Under the pieces are notes generated by a model. It did not search any database. It worked only from the letters and a program-made list of their open reading frames with translations, and had not been told where the DNA came from. Shown here in pieces: positions 26,145 to 34,382 of a DNA stretch of 64,000 bases. Made by a program: the position numbers and the translations under genes. The stretch spans positions 1,922,001 to 1,986,000 of the forward strand of contig NC_009092.1 of the NCBI RefSeq assembly GCF_000016065.1, read 5' to 3'. Source of the stretch: Shewanella loihica PV-4 (GTDB lineage Bacteria > Pseudomonadota > Gammaproteobacteria > Enterobacterales > Shewanellaceae). Positions within the stretch are counted from its first letter, which is position 1; each line of letters opens with the position of its first letter.

Positions 26145-26657
26145 ATGGACATAAAAAGCTATCGACTAAAAATTTCAGAAGCTAACTTTTTCTTGGAGTT
26201 GATAACTGCCCTTGAAAAGCGAGGAAACTCACTTACTCATCACGATAACCCTGATGAGGAGGCTTCTTTTTTGCTCAGTGCGGTACTCAACACCCTCTAC
26301 TCTGCAACGGAAATGCTGGGTGGAAAACAAGAGCCTATGGTGAAAAAATTTCGAGAATCACATCCTCTATTTTACGCAGGCTCTGGTAAAGGAGGTTTGA
26401 GAAATACAACTGTTCATGTTACTCACGTGGAAGCTGCAAGTCTTGGTAGATTGCCACAAAAATCTCCTGGTTCAGTTCGATTAAATTTTGAGAGAACCCC
26501 AAAGTTGATTCAGGAGAAAGCAACGTCACAAGGTCGGCTTACCCTAAACTTCACCCCTATTTTCGTTGTTGAAATCGATGGTCAAGTTGAGAGAATTGTA
26601 GACCTTGTTTCGACGCAGATTTTCGAGCTTGGAAAACTTGTGCTGGACGTAACCTAA
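26145..26657 (+). CDS. HEPN-like small protein, cassette 6
   Basis: A 170-aa helical protein. LRNTTVHVTH contains Arg86-Asn87 and His91, an RNxxxH arrangement typical of HEPN catalytic helices, after a predicted helical bundle (SFLLSAVLNTLYSATEMLGG) and an FRESHP segment. The C-terminal third is beta-rich (RLTLNFTPIFVVEIDGQVERIVDLV). It could be an RNase toxin, or a HEPN-fold protein without catalysis. It has no obvious antitoxin partner; the next cassette encodes an Imm8-like protein. Recognition rests on the motif and helix context, so it is less certain than the family label suggests. Confidence 0.58.
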   Translation: MDIKSYRLKISEANFFLELITALEKRGNSLTHHDNPDEEASFLLSAVLNTLYSATEMLGGKQEPMVKKFRESHPLFYAGSGKGGLRNTTVHVTHVEAASLGRLPQKSPGSVRLNFERTPKLIQEKATSQGRLTLNFTPIFVVEIDGQVERIVDLVSTQIFELGKLVLDVT

Positions 26658-26744
26658 CAAACGCATCAAGTCGCTCGCAAGCTCGCTGGGACATCAAAAC
26701 TAATCGCCGCTACATTTTGCTCACCCCTTAACAGAGCGTTATAC
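26652..26744 (+). repeat. attC site 6
   Basis: Begins ACCTAAC (26652-26658, overlapping the stop of cassette 6) and ends GTTATAC (26738-26744), 93 bp. Its interior (ACGCATCAAGTCGCTCGC) resembles that of attC 5 (ACGCATTAACACTCGC), so the two sites are relatives. Confidence 0.8.
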
Positions 26745-26749
26745 ACCAA

Positions 26750-27097
26750 ATGAATAATTTCGTTCCCGTCATCAGAAGTTTTGACTGTTCAGACTTTGAT
26801 CCTATTGATAAATGGATATTTGAAGATCCAGCGGAAGTAGATTTCTGGTTAAATATTTCTGTTGGAGCAGAAGGAATGAAGGGAACCTATGACTTTCAGG
26901 TCCATGTGATAACACAAAAATCTCTGTCTCAATCGACCGATAAAGGCCATCTCCTTGTATTGCCTTATTATTCTTGGGATGAGACTTTAAAGGAATTAAA
27001 TAAAGTTCTTTCCAATTGCGCTGACGTTAGTTGGGAAGGAATGTTTAGGCAAATTTCCAAACACTATGGTTGGGAATACGAATGGACGCATCGGTAA
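26750..27097 (+). CDS. Imm8-like immunity protein, cassette 7
   Basis: A 115-aa acidic cytoplasmic protein resembling immunity protein family Imm8. It has FWLNISVGAEGMKGTYDFQVHVITQ in the first half, then GHLLVLPYYSWDETLKELNKVL, C-x-DVSWEGMF and the terminal WEYEWTH. Imm8 members protect against polymorphic or contact-delivered toxins. No toxin gene is adjacent, so this is an orphan immunity gene. The ATG follows five bases after attC 6 without a recognisable Shine-Dalgarno, typical of cassettes read from an external promoter. Confidence 0.68.
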   Translation: MNNFVPVIRSFDCSDFDPIDKWIFEDPAEVDFWLNISVGAEGMKGTYDFQVHVITQKSLSQSTDKGHLLVLPYYSWDETLKELNKVLSNCADVSWEGMFRQISKHYGWEYEWTHR

Positions 27098-27102
27098 ATG
27101 GT

Positions 27103-27189
27103 GTATAACAAGTTGCGTAAGTTTGCCCAAACAGCGGGCGGGACAAATACTCGCGGGGCTCGCATTTGCCCCTTCGTAAAGCGTTATCC
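27103..27189 (+). repeat. attC site 7 (last)
   Basis: Begins GTATAAC (27103-27109) and ends GTTATCC (27183-27189), 87 bp. Arms AAGTTGCGTAAGTTTG and CCTTCGTAAAGC are partly complementary. No further cassette gene follows, so this is the right end of the array. Confidence 0.8.
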
Positions 27190-27412
27190 CATAGAAATTT
27201 TTATCCGAAACTGACAGGTTAGAGTTAAGGCTTTAACTCGAAAATGTCCAAAAACAACTTAGGTTTAGGTGGGGAGTCACTAAGTTTTCATTCGATTCGG
27301 GTAAGCTGACGAGGTGTTTAACGCTGAACTATCTCATGTCATGTCGATTTTGATACGTTAGCGTCAGTCATCTGCCTAGTTTGGTGTGAGAATTGATTAC
27401 TGTCGATGCAGA
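27190..27412. other. non-coding right flank of cassette array
   Basis: About 220 bp with no supported gene, between the last attC and the terminator of the broken outer-membrane-protein gene. No repeat or recombination site is evident. Confidence 0.5.
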
Positions 27413-27441
27413 TAAAAAAAAGCCGCGGCGGGCGCCGCGGC
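27413..27441 (-). terminator. minus-strand terminator of the truncated OMP gene
   Basis: GC-only stem GCCGCGG / CCGCGGC followed, on the minus strand, by eight T. It lies 58 bases beyond the stop codon of the vestigial gene at 27499 and has no other gene to serve. Confidence 0.82.
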
Positions 27442-27498
27442 AATGACCTCATCCAGGGGCTTTTGCCCGGGACTTTCTTCCTTACCTCAATCGATATC

Positions 27499-27591
27499 TT
27501 AGAAGCTGTAACGTGCGCCAATGGAGTAACGGGCGGCGTTTTGCTGTGCTAGCAGCATCTGCTCCTCGTAACAGTTTGCAGACCTAGGCAC
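27499..27591 (-). pseudogene. 3-prime remnant of an outer membrane protein gene
   Basis: Reading the minus strand, the last 22 codons before the TAA at 27499 give EEQMLLAQQN followed by AARYSIGARYSF, ending in the aromatic-x-x-F pattern of a beta-barrel (TonB receptor or porin) C-terminus. Upstream the frame closes at a stop within eight more codons after unrelated sequence (VPRSANCY). The rest of the gene is gone while its terminator remains. This marks a deletion or insertion event beside the cassette array. Confidence 0.65.
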
Positions 27592-27747
27592 TTATTAATC
27601 GTGTTCTTTTGGTGAGCGCCTCTTTTGGCCCACTTTCCTTTTTAGCGTCTTGACTGTTCTGTTTTTTATGTTGAACGAAGCGTTGTAAATGTTTAAACCG
27701 CTGGGCAGAATAACGGATTGCCTTTGGCGTAATGGAATGGGGGATGT

Positions 27748-28644
27748 GTGGCAAATTTGATGTTATTGGTGGCGGCAGCCATTTGGGGGCTTGGCTTTGT
27801 GGCGCAGCGCCTGGGGATGGATCATCTCGAGCCATTTGCCTTCAACGGCCTGCGCTTCGTAATAGGTGCGTTGAGTCTGCTGCCACTCATCTGGGTGATG
27901 CAACGTAAGGGCAGGTTAAAAGGCGTCTCCGATAAAGATATTTTACGCCGGGTCCTGATTGGCTCCCTCGCTTGTGGTGGCATCTTGTTTATCGCCGCTT
28001 CCTTTCAGCAGGTGGGCTTGCTGCACACCACGGCGGCCAACGCGGGTTTTATTACCGGGCTCTATATCGTGCTGGTGCCTGTGCTCGGCCTGCTGCTGAA
28101 ACACAGCACGGGCACCAATACCTGGGTTGGCTGCGCCGTGGCGGCGGTAGGACTCTATTTCCTGAGTGTGGGCGATGATTTCAGCATCTCTTATGGCGAT
28201 GGCTTACAGCTGATTGGCGCCATCTTTTGGGCCATGCATATCCTGGCGGTGGACCATTTCACCAATAGAGTGGCCCCAGTAGTGCTGGCCTGTGGTCAGT
28301 TCCTGGTATGTGCCCTGGCAAGCTTTGGGGTGTCGCTGGTGCTGGAAACCACCACTGTGGCGGGCGTTCAAGCGGCCTGGGCGGCGCTGGCCTACTCTGG
28401 GCTGGTCTCGGTCGGCGTAGCCTATACTCTGCAGGTGCTGGCGCAAAAGCACGCCCATCCGGCCCATGCTGCCATCATCTTGAGTCTGGAGACGGTGTTT
28501 GCTGCCATAGGTGGCATGATGTTTCTGGGGGAGAGTCTCTCGGGCCGGGCACTATTTGGCTGTGGCCTGATGCTGCTGGGCATGCTAATCAGCCAGTTGC
28601 CGCTGCGCTATCTGGTGAAATCCAGGCACGAAAAAGCGGCATGA
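27748..28644 (+). CDS. DMT superfamily (EamA) transporter
   Basis: A 298-aa inner-membrane protein with ten predicted helices arranged as two EamA repeats (about 5-135 and 148-285). Family hallmarks are AAAIWGLGFVAQRLGMDHLEPF at the start and AIILSLETVFAAIGGMMFLGE with LSGRALFGCGLMLLGM near the end. It probably exports a metabolite; substrate unknown. The GTG at 27748 is taken as start because it places the first helix properly. No nearby regulator. A terminator overlaps its stop codon. Confidence 0.87.
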   Translation: MANLMLLVAAAIWGLGFVAQRLGMDHLEPFAFNGLRFVIGALSLLPLIWVMQRKGRLKGVSDKDILRRVLIGSLACGGILFIAASFQQVGLLHTTAANAGFITGLYIVLVPVLGLLLKHSTGTNTWVGCAVAAVGLYFLSVGDDFSISYGDGLQLIGAIFWAMHILAVDHFTNRVAPVVLACGQFLVCALASFGVSLVLETTTVAGVQAAWAALAYSGLVSVGVAYTLQVLAQKHAHPAHAAIILSLETVFAAIGGMMFLGESLSGRALFGCGLMLLGMLISQLPLRYLVKSRHEKAA

Positions 28645-28657
28645 CTGCCGCTTTTTT
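28631..28657 (+). terminator. terminator overlapping DMT transporter stop
   Basis: Stem AAAAGCGGC / GCCGCTTTT with a six-base loop containing the stop codon, followed by T. It also faces the convergent ACT-domain gene. Confidence 0.85.
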
Positions 28658-28695
28658 CTTGAACTATTCTTACACTAACAACAATTACACTCTGA

Positions 28696-29193
28696 CTAAT
28701 CGACGATATCCAGTACCACGTCGTCACCTATGGTGTAGAGGGCCTGGGTGAGGCGCTGCTCGGCGGCCTCATCTTTCACACTCAGGCTGAAGTTGGCACG
28801 AAACAGGGCAACGCCCGTGTGGCTGGCGGTCTCATAATGGGTGGACAGTCGCTCGATGTTGGCGCCCAGCTCATTGATCTTGTTCGAGATGTCATGTACC
28901 AGGCCGGGTCTGTCGTAGGCCACCAGAGAGTAGCGACGTATAGTCTGCGGCGCCTGAGTCTTACGGGTTTTGGCGTAGGTGAGAGTGAGGCCTTCGATGC
29001 ATTCCAGATTTTCCAGCAGTGTGTCCCAGTTGGCGGCGGGGACTTCCAGTAGCAAGATGGCGGCGAAGATGCCGTCGATGTGGCGCAGCTCAGAGTCGAG
29101 CCAGTTACCGCCGTGGCGGCTGACGCTGTGGGCTATCTGTTCGACCAATCCTGGTTTATCGGCGACTTGCAGGGTGACTAAATATCGTAACAT
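28696..29193 (-). CDS. ACT-domain protein, GcvR family
   Basis: A 165-aa protein made of two ACT domains: LVTLQVADKPGLVEQIAHSV near the N-terminus and SLVAYDRPGLVHDISNKINELGANIE at about 86-111. This is the arrangement of GcvR, the repressor partner of GcvA for glycine cleavage genes, but no gcv gene is present here, so a different amino-acid-sensing role cannot be excluded. It is divergent from the pst operon across 279 bp. Confidence 0.8.
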   Translation of the reverse strand: MLRYLVTLQVADKPGLVEQIAHSVSRHGGNWLDSELRHIDGIFAAILLLEVPAANWDTLLENLECIEGLTLTYAKTRKTQAPQTIRRYSLVAYDRPGLVHDISNKINELGANIERLSTHYETASHTGVALFRANFSLSVKDEAAEQRLTQALYTIGDDVVLDIVD

Positions 29194-29335
29194 TTCGCAT
29201 AGGCTCCATCAGTTGGTTGAGTGCGGTATCGCCACGCACCCCGGACAGGGCGCGGTTGAATCAATTTCCGGCATTAACAATATGAAAAGCGGCTGAAAAA
29301 GTTTAACAAGCTCCTATAATGATGACATTTTCTGG

Positions 29336-29364
29336 CTGTAACATTAGTGTCATCTTTGCGTCAT
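29336..29364 (+). promoter_or_regulatory. Pho box (PhoB site) upstream of pst operon
   Basis: Three heptamers CTGTAAC, GTGTCAT and GCGTCAT spaced exactly four bases apart (11-bp period), the layout of PhoB sites. A fourth CTGTCAG begins at 29375. The site lies about 110 bp before the pstC start and implies induction by phosphate starvation. Confidence 0.78.
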
Positions 29365-29472
29365 ATAATCCCGACTGTCAGAAAAGGGCTTGCCTCGATT
29401 CACTATAGTTAACATAGCAGAAACGACAATCCCAGCGAAAACTCTACTGAACAAAAATTAACGAGGTTCTTA

Positions 29473-31731
29473 ATGGAAACTCAGGTCATTCAACCTGGTT
29501 CTACTGCAACAGATTTGTTGATGGGCAAGGGCTCCAGCAAGCGAGCATTTAAGGATAAGCTCACCCAGATAGGGGTGACGATGGGCGGCACCATGGTCTT
29601 CGTGGCGCTCTTGCTGATCTTTTTCTACCTACTCTATGTTGTAAAGCCGATTTTCGATGGGGCAGATGTCACACCAGTGATAAATGTCGAACTGCAAGAT
29701 GCCAAATCGCCAGCACTTATGGTGGGCAGCGACGAGCAAAACGAGATCCTCTACCGCGTGTCGCAGGATGGCGGGGTCAGCTTCTATAGCGCCCTAAGTG
29801 CCAGCCTGGTCAAGCAGGAGCAGATAAATGTACCGCAGGACGCCGAAATCGTCAGCAGCGTCGCCGGTGTACCGAGCGAGCAGCGCTTTGCCTTCGGCCT
29901 CTCTAACGGTCAGGTGATCATAGGCGGTGTTAACTTCGCCGTGACCTATCCCAATAATAAGCGTCTGATCACCCCAAGCCTGCGTTATCCGCTGGGCGCA
30001 TCGCCGCTACAGGTATCTGAGTCGGGCACGCCACTTTATCAGCTGGCCTTCGCCTCGGCCTCTGACAAACTCAGCTTCGCCTATCATGATGCCAATGGTC
30101 GCTGGTTCCTGACCCGCCACAACGGTGAAGAGAACATGATGACCGAAGAGGTGGAGTGGGAAGCGACTACCAGTCAGATCCAGGAAGCGCCTGCTCAGGT
30201 CGATCAGCAGTTGATGACCCCAGATCAGCGCCAGCTGCTGCTGCGCTCTGGAAATCGCCTGTACGTCTACGATATCCGCTATGTGGATGAGATAGCCCTA
30301 AGTCAGGTGATTGAGCTTGAACGTGCCAAGACCAAGGTGACAGACGTTGCCCTGCTGGCCGGCGCCAGCTCGCTGCTGGTGAGCTATGACAATGGCCAAA
30401 TCTTCCAGTATTTCCAGGTTAATGGCGACAAGGGTCGTCAGTACCAGGAGATCCGCGACTTTAAGAACAAGGCGGGCGTGAAGCGCATCGCTGGTGAGTT
30501 CTACCGTAAGAGCTTCGCCACAGTCAGCGAGTCTGGCGAGCTGGACCTGCTCTATACCACGAGTCAGCGCAAACTCTTCACCGAGACTTTCGATCTGGCC
30601 CACGCCACCCAGATGGGCTTTAGCCCACGTGCCAACGCCCTGGTGGTCGAGGCGGGTAACAAGCTGCATCTGTTTGCGGTGGAAAACAGCCACCCAGAGG
30701 TGTCTTGGAGCGCCATGTGGAGCAAGGTGTGGTACGAAGGTTACCCCGAGCCGCAATATGTGTGGCAGTCGACCTCAGGGTCGGATGACTTCGAAGCCAA
30801 GCTCAGTCTGATGCCGCTGGCCTTCGGCACCATGAAGGCTGCGCTGTACGCCATGTTATTCGCGACGCCTTTGGCCATTGCCGGCGCCGTCTATACCGCC
30901 TATTTCATGTCGCCAAAAGTGCGCGCCGTGGTGAAGCCGACCATCGAGATCATGGAAGCCTTGCCGACGGTTATTCTGGGCTTCCTGGCCGGTCTCTGGC
31001 TGGCACCGCTTATTGAGGATCACCTGCCGGGGATCATCATGTTGCTGGTGCTCCTGCCTATCAGTATTTTGTTGACGGCGCTGGGCTGGTACAAGTTGCC
31101 GGGTCGCTGGAAGCAGCGTCTGCCTGAGACATACCAAGAGCTGATGCTGATACCTGTTATCTGTTTCGTGGGCTGGTTTGCCTTCTATATCAGTCCGAGT
31201 ATCGAAGTGGCCTTCTTCGGCGGCGATACCCGTTTGTTTATCACCAATGAGCTGGGGATCACCTTCGACCAACGTAACGCGCTGGTAGTGGGTATCGCCA
31301 TGGGCTTTGCAGTTATCCCAACCATCTTCTCTATCGCCGAAGACGCCGTGTTCTCTGTACCGCGTCACCTGTCTAACGGCAGCCTGGCGCTGGGCGCAAC
31401 TAACTGGCAGACCCTGACCCGCGTGGTACTACTTACCGCGAGCCCGGGGATCTTCTCTGCCGTCATGATGGGCCTTGGCCGCGCCGTGGGTGAGACCATG
31501 ATCGTGCTTATGGCTACCGGTAACACTGCCATCATGGAGTGGAGCGTGTTCGAGGGGATGCGTACCCTGGCGGCTAACATCGCCGTGGAGATGCCTGAAT
31601 CGGCTATCGGCAGCTCGCACTACCGCGTGCTGTTCCTGGCGGCCTTCGTACTGTTTATCTTCACCTTCCTGTTTAACACCATCGCCGAGGTGGTGAGACA
31701 GCGTCTGCGTGAACGCTACAGTTCACTCTAA
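29473..31731 (+). CDS. pstC: phosphate ABC transporter permease PstC, enlarged
   Basis: A 752-aa inner-membrane subunit. The first helix (about 37-58) is followed by roughly 370 residues predicted outside the cytoplasm with repeated beta-strand, WD-like texture (about 65-430). Then comes a normal PstC-type permease domain: ALYAMLFATPLAIAGAVYTAYFMSPKVR, MEALPTVILGFLAGLWLAP and the EAA-type loop GSLALGATNWQTLTRVVLLTASPG. Standard PstC is about 320 aa, so the insertion more than doubles it. Enlarged Pst permeases occur in related marine gammaproteobacteria. It starts the pstC-pstA-pstB-phoU operon. There is no pstS in the operon. Confidence 0.9.
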   Translation: METQVIQPGSTATDLLMGKGSSKRAFKDKLTQIGVTMGGTMVFVALLLIFFYLLYVVKPIFDGADVTPVINVELQDAKSPALMVGSDEQNEILYRVSQDGGVSFYSALSASLVKQEQINVPQDAEIVSSVAGVPSEQRFAFGLSNGQVIIGGVNFAVTYPNNKRLITPSLRYPLGASPLQVSESGTPLYQLAFASASDKLSFAYHDANGRWFLTRHNGEENMMTEEVEWEATTSQIQEAPAQVDQQLMTPDQRQLLLRSGNRLYVYDIRYVDEIALSQVIELERAKTKVTDVALLAGASSLLVSYDNGQIFQYFQVNGDKGRQYQEIRDFKNKAGVKRIAGEFYRKSFATVSESGELDLLYTTSQRKLFTETFDLAHATQMGFSPRANALVVEAGNKLHLFAVENSHPEVSWSAMWSKVWYEGYPEPQYVWQSTSGSDDFEAKLSLMPLAFGTMKAALYAMLFATPLAIAGAVYTAYFMSPKVRAVVKPTIEIMEALPTVILGFLAGLWLAPLIEDHLPGIIMLLVLLPISILLTALGWYKLPGRWKQRLPETYQELMLIPVICFVGWFAFYISPSIEVAFFGGDTRLFITNELGITFDQRNALVVGIAMGFAVIPTIFSIAEDAVFSVPRHLSNGSLALGATNWQTLTRVVLLTASPGIFSAVMMGLGRAVGETMIVLMATGNTAIMEWSVFEGMRTLAANIAVEMPESAIGSSHYRVLFLAAFVLFIFTFLFNTIAEVVRQRLRERYSSL

Positions 31732-31791
31732 GGGAGGCTGGCATGTTATCGATTTTTAATTTTTCGCCTGTGACGTTAAGAGGCCAATGTA

Positions 31792-33444
31792 ATGGGTAAG
31801 TGGTTTAAGTCGGGCTCCCCCTGGATCTGGATGACAGGTGGCGCCGTGAGTATCAGTTTGATCGCCGTGTTGGGCTTGTTGCTGTTGATTGCCTGGCGAG
31901 GATTGAGCTACTTCTGGCCAGCAGATATCTACCAGTGGGAAGTGGTGGATCAGCATGGCAAGCGCTCAACCATTATTGGTGAGATCTACGATAAGGAAGA
32001 GGTGCCAACCGAGCGCCTGATCTCTGCCGGACACAAGTTTAGTGAAGACCCAGGTGAGCTGGTGACTCGCTACCTTATTAAGACGGGTAACCGTGAGTTC
32101 GTCGGCCTGGATTTTCGCTGGGTGCTGGAGACAGACATTCTGTCACGCACCATGCCAACCGATCTGGCAAAGCTTGAGCGTAGCAAGAACGGTGACTTCT
32201 TCGGCTATCCAATCGCCATCATAGAAGATGGTAAGCGCCTGGCGCTGGACGATGTGGAAGCCTCGTTTGAAGAGCATATCGAGCGCGCGGTAGCCCTGAG
32301 CGACAAGGCCACCACGCTGCAAAAGCGTGAGATTGGTGCCGTGAACTATGCGCTGGAAAACCTGCGTCTGAAAGAGCGTCGCTATGAGCTGGACAACGCC
32401 CTGACCGACAGCCGCAAGGCAGAGCTGGCGGCCGAGCGTGACAAGCTGCAAGCCGATTACAAGGTACTCGAAAAATCCTTCTTCGATCTGCGTGAAGAGG
32501 CGGGCCGTGATGCGGTGATCGTCCGTGACATGCGCGGCGAAGAGGTGACCCTTAAACTCGATAGTATCTTAGGTGTTACTTACTCTAACCGCCTTGGCAT
32601 CATGGGTAAGATTGGCCACTGGTTTAGCGGCGTGGGTAACTTCGTTAGCGCCGATCCCCGCGAGGCCAACACTGAGGGTGGTGTCTTCCCGGCAATCTTC
32701 GGTACCGTCTTCATGGTGCTGCTGATGGCGGTGATTGTGACCCCATTTGGCGTGGTCGCGGCTATCTATCTGCATGAATATGCGAAGAAAGGCCCAATTA
32801 CTAAGATGATCCGCATCGCGGTGATCAACCTTGCGGGTGTACCGTCAATCGTGTACGGCGTATTTGGTCTTGGCTTCTTCGTCTACATGCTGGGTGGCTC
32901 AATCGACCAACTCTTCTTCCCAGAAGCATTGCCGGCACCGACCTTTGGTTCGCCCGGGGTGATCTGGTCGGCGCTGACTCTGGCTATTTTGACCCTGCCT
33001 GTGGTGATCGTTTCGACCGAAGAGGGTCTGAGCCGTATTCCTAGCTCTGTCCGTCAAGGCAGCCTGGCACTGGGCGCGACTAAGGCAGAGACCCTGTGGC
33101 GCATCATCATCCCTATGGCGAGCCCGGCAATCATGACAGGTCTTATCCTGGCGGTTGCCCGCGCGGCCGGTGAGGTAGCGCCGCTGATGCTGGTGGGTGT
33201 GGTGAAGCTGGCACCGACCCTGCCGATCGATATGAACTTCCCCTTTGTGCACCTTGAGCGCAAGTTCATGCACCTAGGTTTCCATATTTATGATGTGGGC
33301 TTCCAGAGCCCCAACGTTGAGGCGGCGCGTCCCTTGGTTTACGCGACCTCCTTCCTGTTAGTGTCTGTGATCGTGAGTCTTAACCTGACCGCCATCGCCG
33401 TGCGTAACCACCTGCGTGAGAAGTATCGCTCGCTGGAACACTAA
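31792..33444 (+). CDS. pstA: phosphate ABC transporter permease PstA, enlarged
   Basis: A 550-aa partner permease. After the first helix (about 17-37) it has some 220 extracytoplasmic residues with a strongly charged, probable coiled-coil section (about 140-235), then the PstA permease core (about 290-545). The core shows IFGTVFMVLLMAVIVTPFGVVAAIYLHEYA, the NLAGVPSIVYGVFGLG motif and EAA loop GSLALGATKAETLWRIIIPMASP. Standard PstA is about 300 aa. It lies 60 bases after pstC and 77 before pstB on the same strand. Confidence 0.9.
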   Translation: MGKWFKSGSPWIWMTGGAVSISLIAVLGLLLLIAWRGLSYFWPADIYQWEVVDQHGKRSTIIGEIYDKEEVPTERLISAGHKFSEDPGELVTRYLIKTGNREFVGLDFRWVLETDILSRTMPTDLAKLERSKNGDFFGYPIAIIEDGKRLALDDVEASFEEHIERAVALSDKATTLQKREIGAVNYALENLRLKERRYELDNALTDSRKAELAAERDKLQADYKVLEKSFFDLREEAGRDAVIVRDMRGEEVTLKLDSILGVTYSNRLGIMGKIGHWFSGVGNFVSADPREANTEGGVFPAIFGTVFMVLLMAVIVTPFGVVAAIYLHEYAKKGPITKMIRIAVINLAGVPSIVYGVFGLGFFVYMLGGSIDQLFFPEALPAPTFGSPGVIWSALTLAILTLPVVIVSTEEGLSRIPSSVRQGSLALGATKAETLWRIIIPMASPAIMTGLILAVARAAGEVAPLMLVGVVKLAPTLPIDMNFPFVHLERKFMHLGFHIYDVGFQSPNVEAARPLVYATSFLLVSVIVSLNLTAIAVRNHLREKYRSLEH

Positions 33445-33521
33445 CCTAAAACCCGAATTAATCGCGCCTGGGCTAGGCTAGGGCGCGAATAACCTTTATC
33501 CTGAAGTGATTAGGAACAGAT

Positions 33522-34340
33522 ATGATTTCGATAGATCAGTCGGTAATGAAAACAGAGACTTTAGACTTAAATAATTTAAGCAGCGAGCAGACCGCACTTG
33601 AGATCCGTAACTTAGATCTAAAATATGGCGACAAGCAGGCCCTGTTTGACGTGTCGATGAAGATCCCTAAGAAGAAGGTGACCGCCTTCATCGGCCCCAG
33701 TGGTTGTGGTAAGTCAACCTTGTTGCGCTGCATCAACCGCATGAACGACCTGGTGGATAACTGTAATATCGACGGTGAGATCTTGCTGCACGGCCAAAAC
33801 ATCTACGACAAGAAGGTAGATGTCGCCTCATTGCGCCGCAACGTCGGCATGGTGTTCCAGCGTCCAAACCCTTTCCCTAAGTCTATCTATGAGAACGTGG
33901 TTTACGGCCTGCGCCTGCAAGGCATTAACAACCGTCGTCAACTGGATGAAGCCGCCGAGCGCTCACTGCGCGGCGCCGCGATTTGGGATGAGGTGAAAGA
34001 TCGTCTGCATGACAACGCCTTCGGCCTGTCTGGTGGTCAGCAACAGCGTCTGGTGATTGCCCGCGCCATAGCCATCGAACCCGAAGTCTTGCTGCTCGAT
34101 GAGCCGACCTCAGCACTGGATCCTATCTCGACCCTGACCATCGAAGAGCTGATCACTGAGCTGAAGGCTAAGTATACCGTGGTGATCGTGACCCACAACA
34201 TGCAACAAGCGGCGCGTGTGTCGGATCAGACCGCCTTCATGTACATGGGTGAGCTGGTGGAATATGCCGACACTAACACCATCTTCACTACGCCGAAGAA
34301 GAAAAAGACCGAAGATTATATCACGGGTCGTTACGGTTAA
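33522..34340 (+). CDS. pstB: phosphate ABC transporter ATPase PstB
   Basis: A 272-aa ATPase with Walker [10 protein letters not shown] (58-66), Q-loop [18 protein letters not shown], signature LSGGQQQR and Walker [12 protein letters not shown], followed by the H-loop in [10 protein letters not shown]. The PNPFPKS segment is specific to PstB. The ATG at 33522 is preceded by TAGGAA; an internal ATG eight codons later is possible. Energises phosphate import through PstC-PstA at the inner membrane. Confidence 0.95.
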   Translation: MISIDQSVMKTETLDLNNLSSEQTALEIRNLDLKYGDKQALFDVSMKIPKKKVTAFIGPSGCGKSTLLRCINRMNDLVDNCNIDGEILLHGQNIYDKKVDVASLRRNVGMVFQRPNPFPKSIYENVVYGLRLQGINNRRQLDEAAERSLRGAAIWDEVKDRLHDNAFGLSGGQQQRLVIARAIAIEPEVLLLDEPTSALDPISTLTIEELITELKAKYTVVIVTHNMQQAARVSDQTAFMYMGELVEYADTNTIFTTPKKKKTEDYITGRYG

Positions 34341-34382
34341 TTGGGCCGCTGCCAACTGAATTGCAAGAATTGATAAGGTTGA

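Larger units (their letters stand above)
22418..27189 (+). mobile_element. integron gene-cassette array without integrase (CALIN type)
   Basis: Seven consecutive plus-strand genes, each ending a few bases from an attC-like site. The sites start with RYYYAAC-type inverse cores (TTATAAC, AGCTAAC, ACCTAAC, GTATAAC) and end with GTTRRRY-type cores (GTTATAA, GTTAGAA, GTTAGCT, GTTAGGT, GTTATAC, GTTATCC), with partly complementary interiors. The first cassette opens with GTTATAAATCAAAG at 22418, repeated word for word after the third attC. Base composition is visibly AT-richer than the flanks and several genes use TTG starts or lack clear promoters. No tyrosine recombinase of the IntI type is present in the window, so this is either a cluster lacking an integrase or a distant part of a larger integron. 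Confidence 0.85.

Noticed and set aside
23334..27189. CRISPR array
   Set aside because: The repeated sites are unequal in length and sequence, separated by genes and not by uniform spacers; they fit attC instead.
27499..27567. Flagellar FlgB-like tail instead of OMP tail
   Set aside because: The QNAARY text briefly recalls FlgB, but the terminal Tyr/Phe pattern GARYSF and stop position fit a beta-barrel C-terminus.
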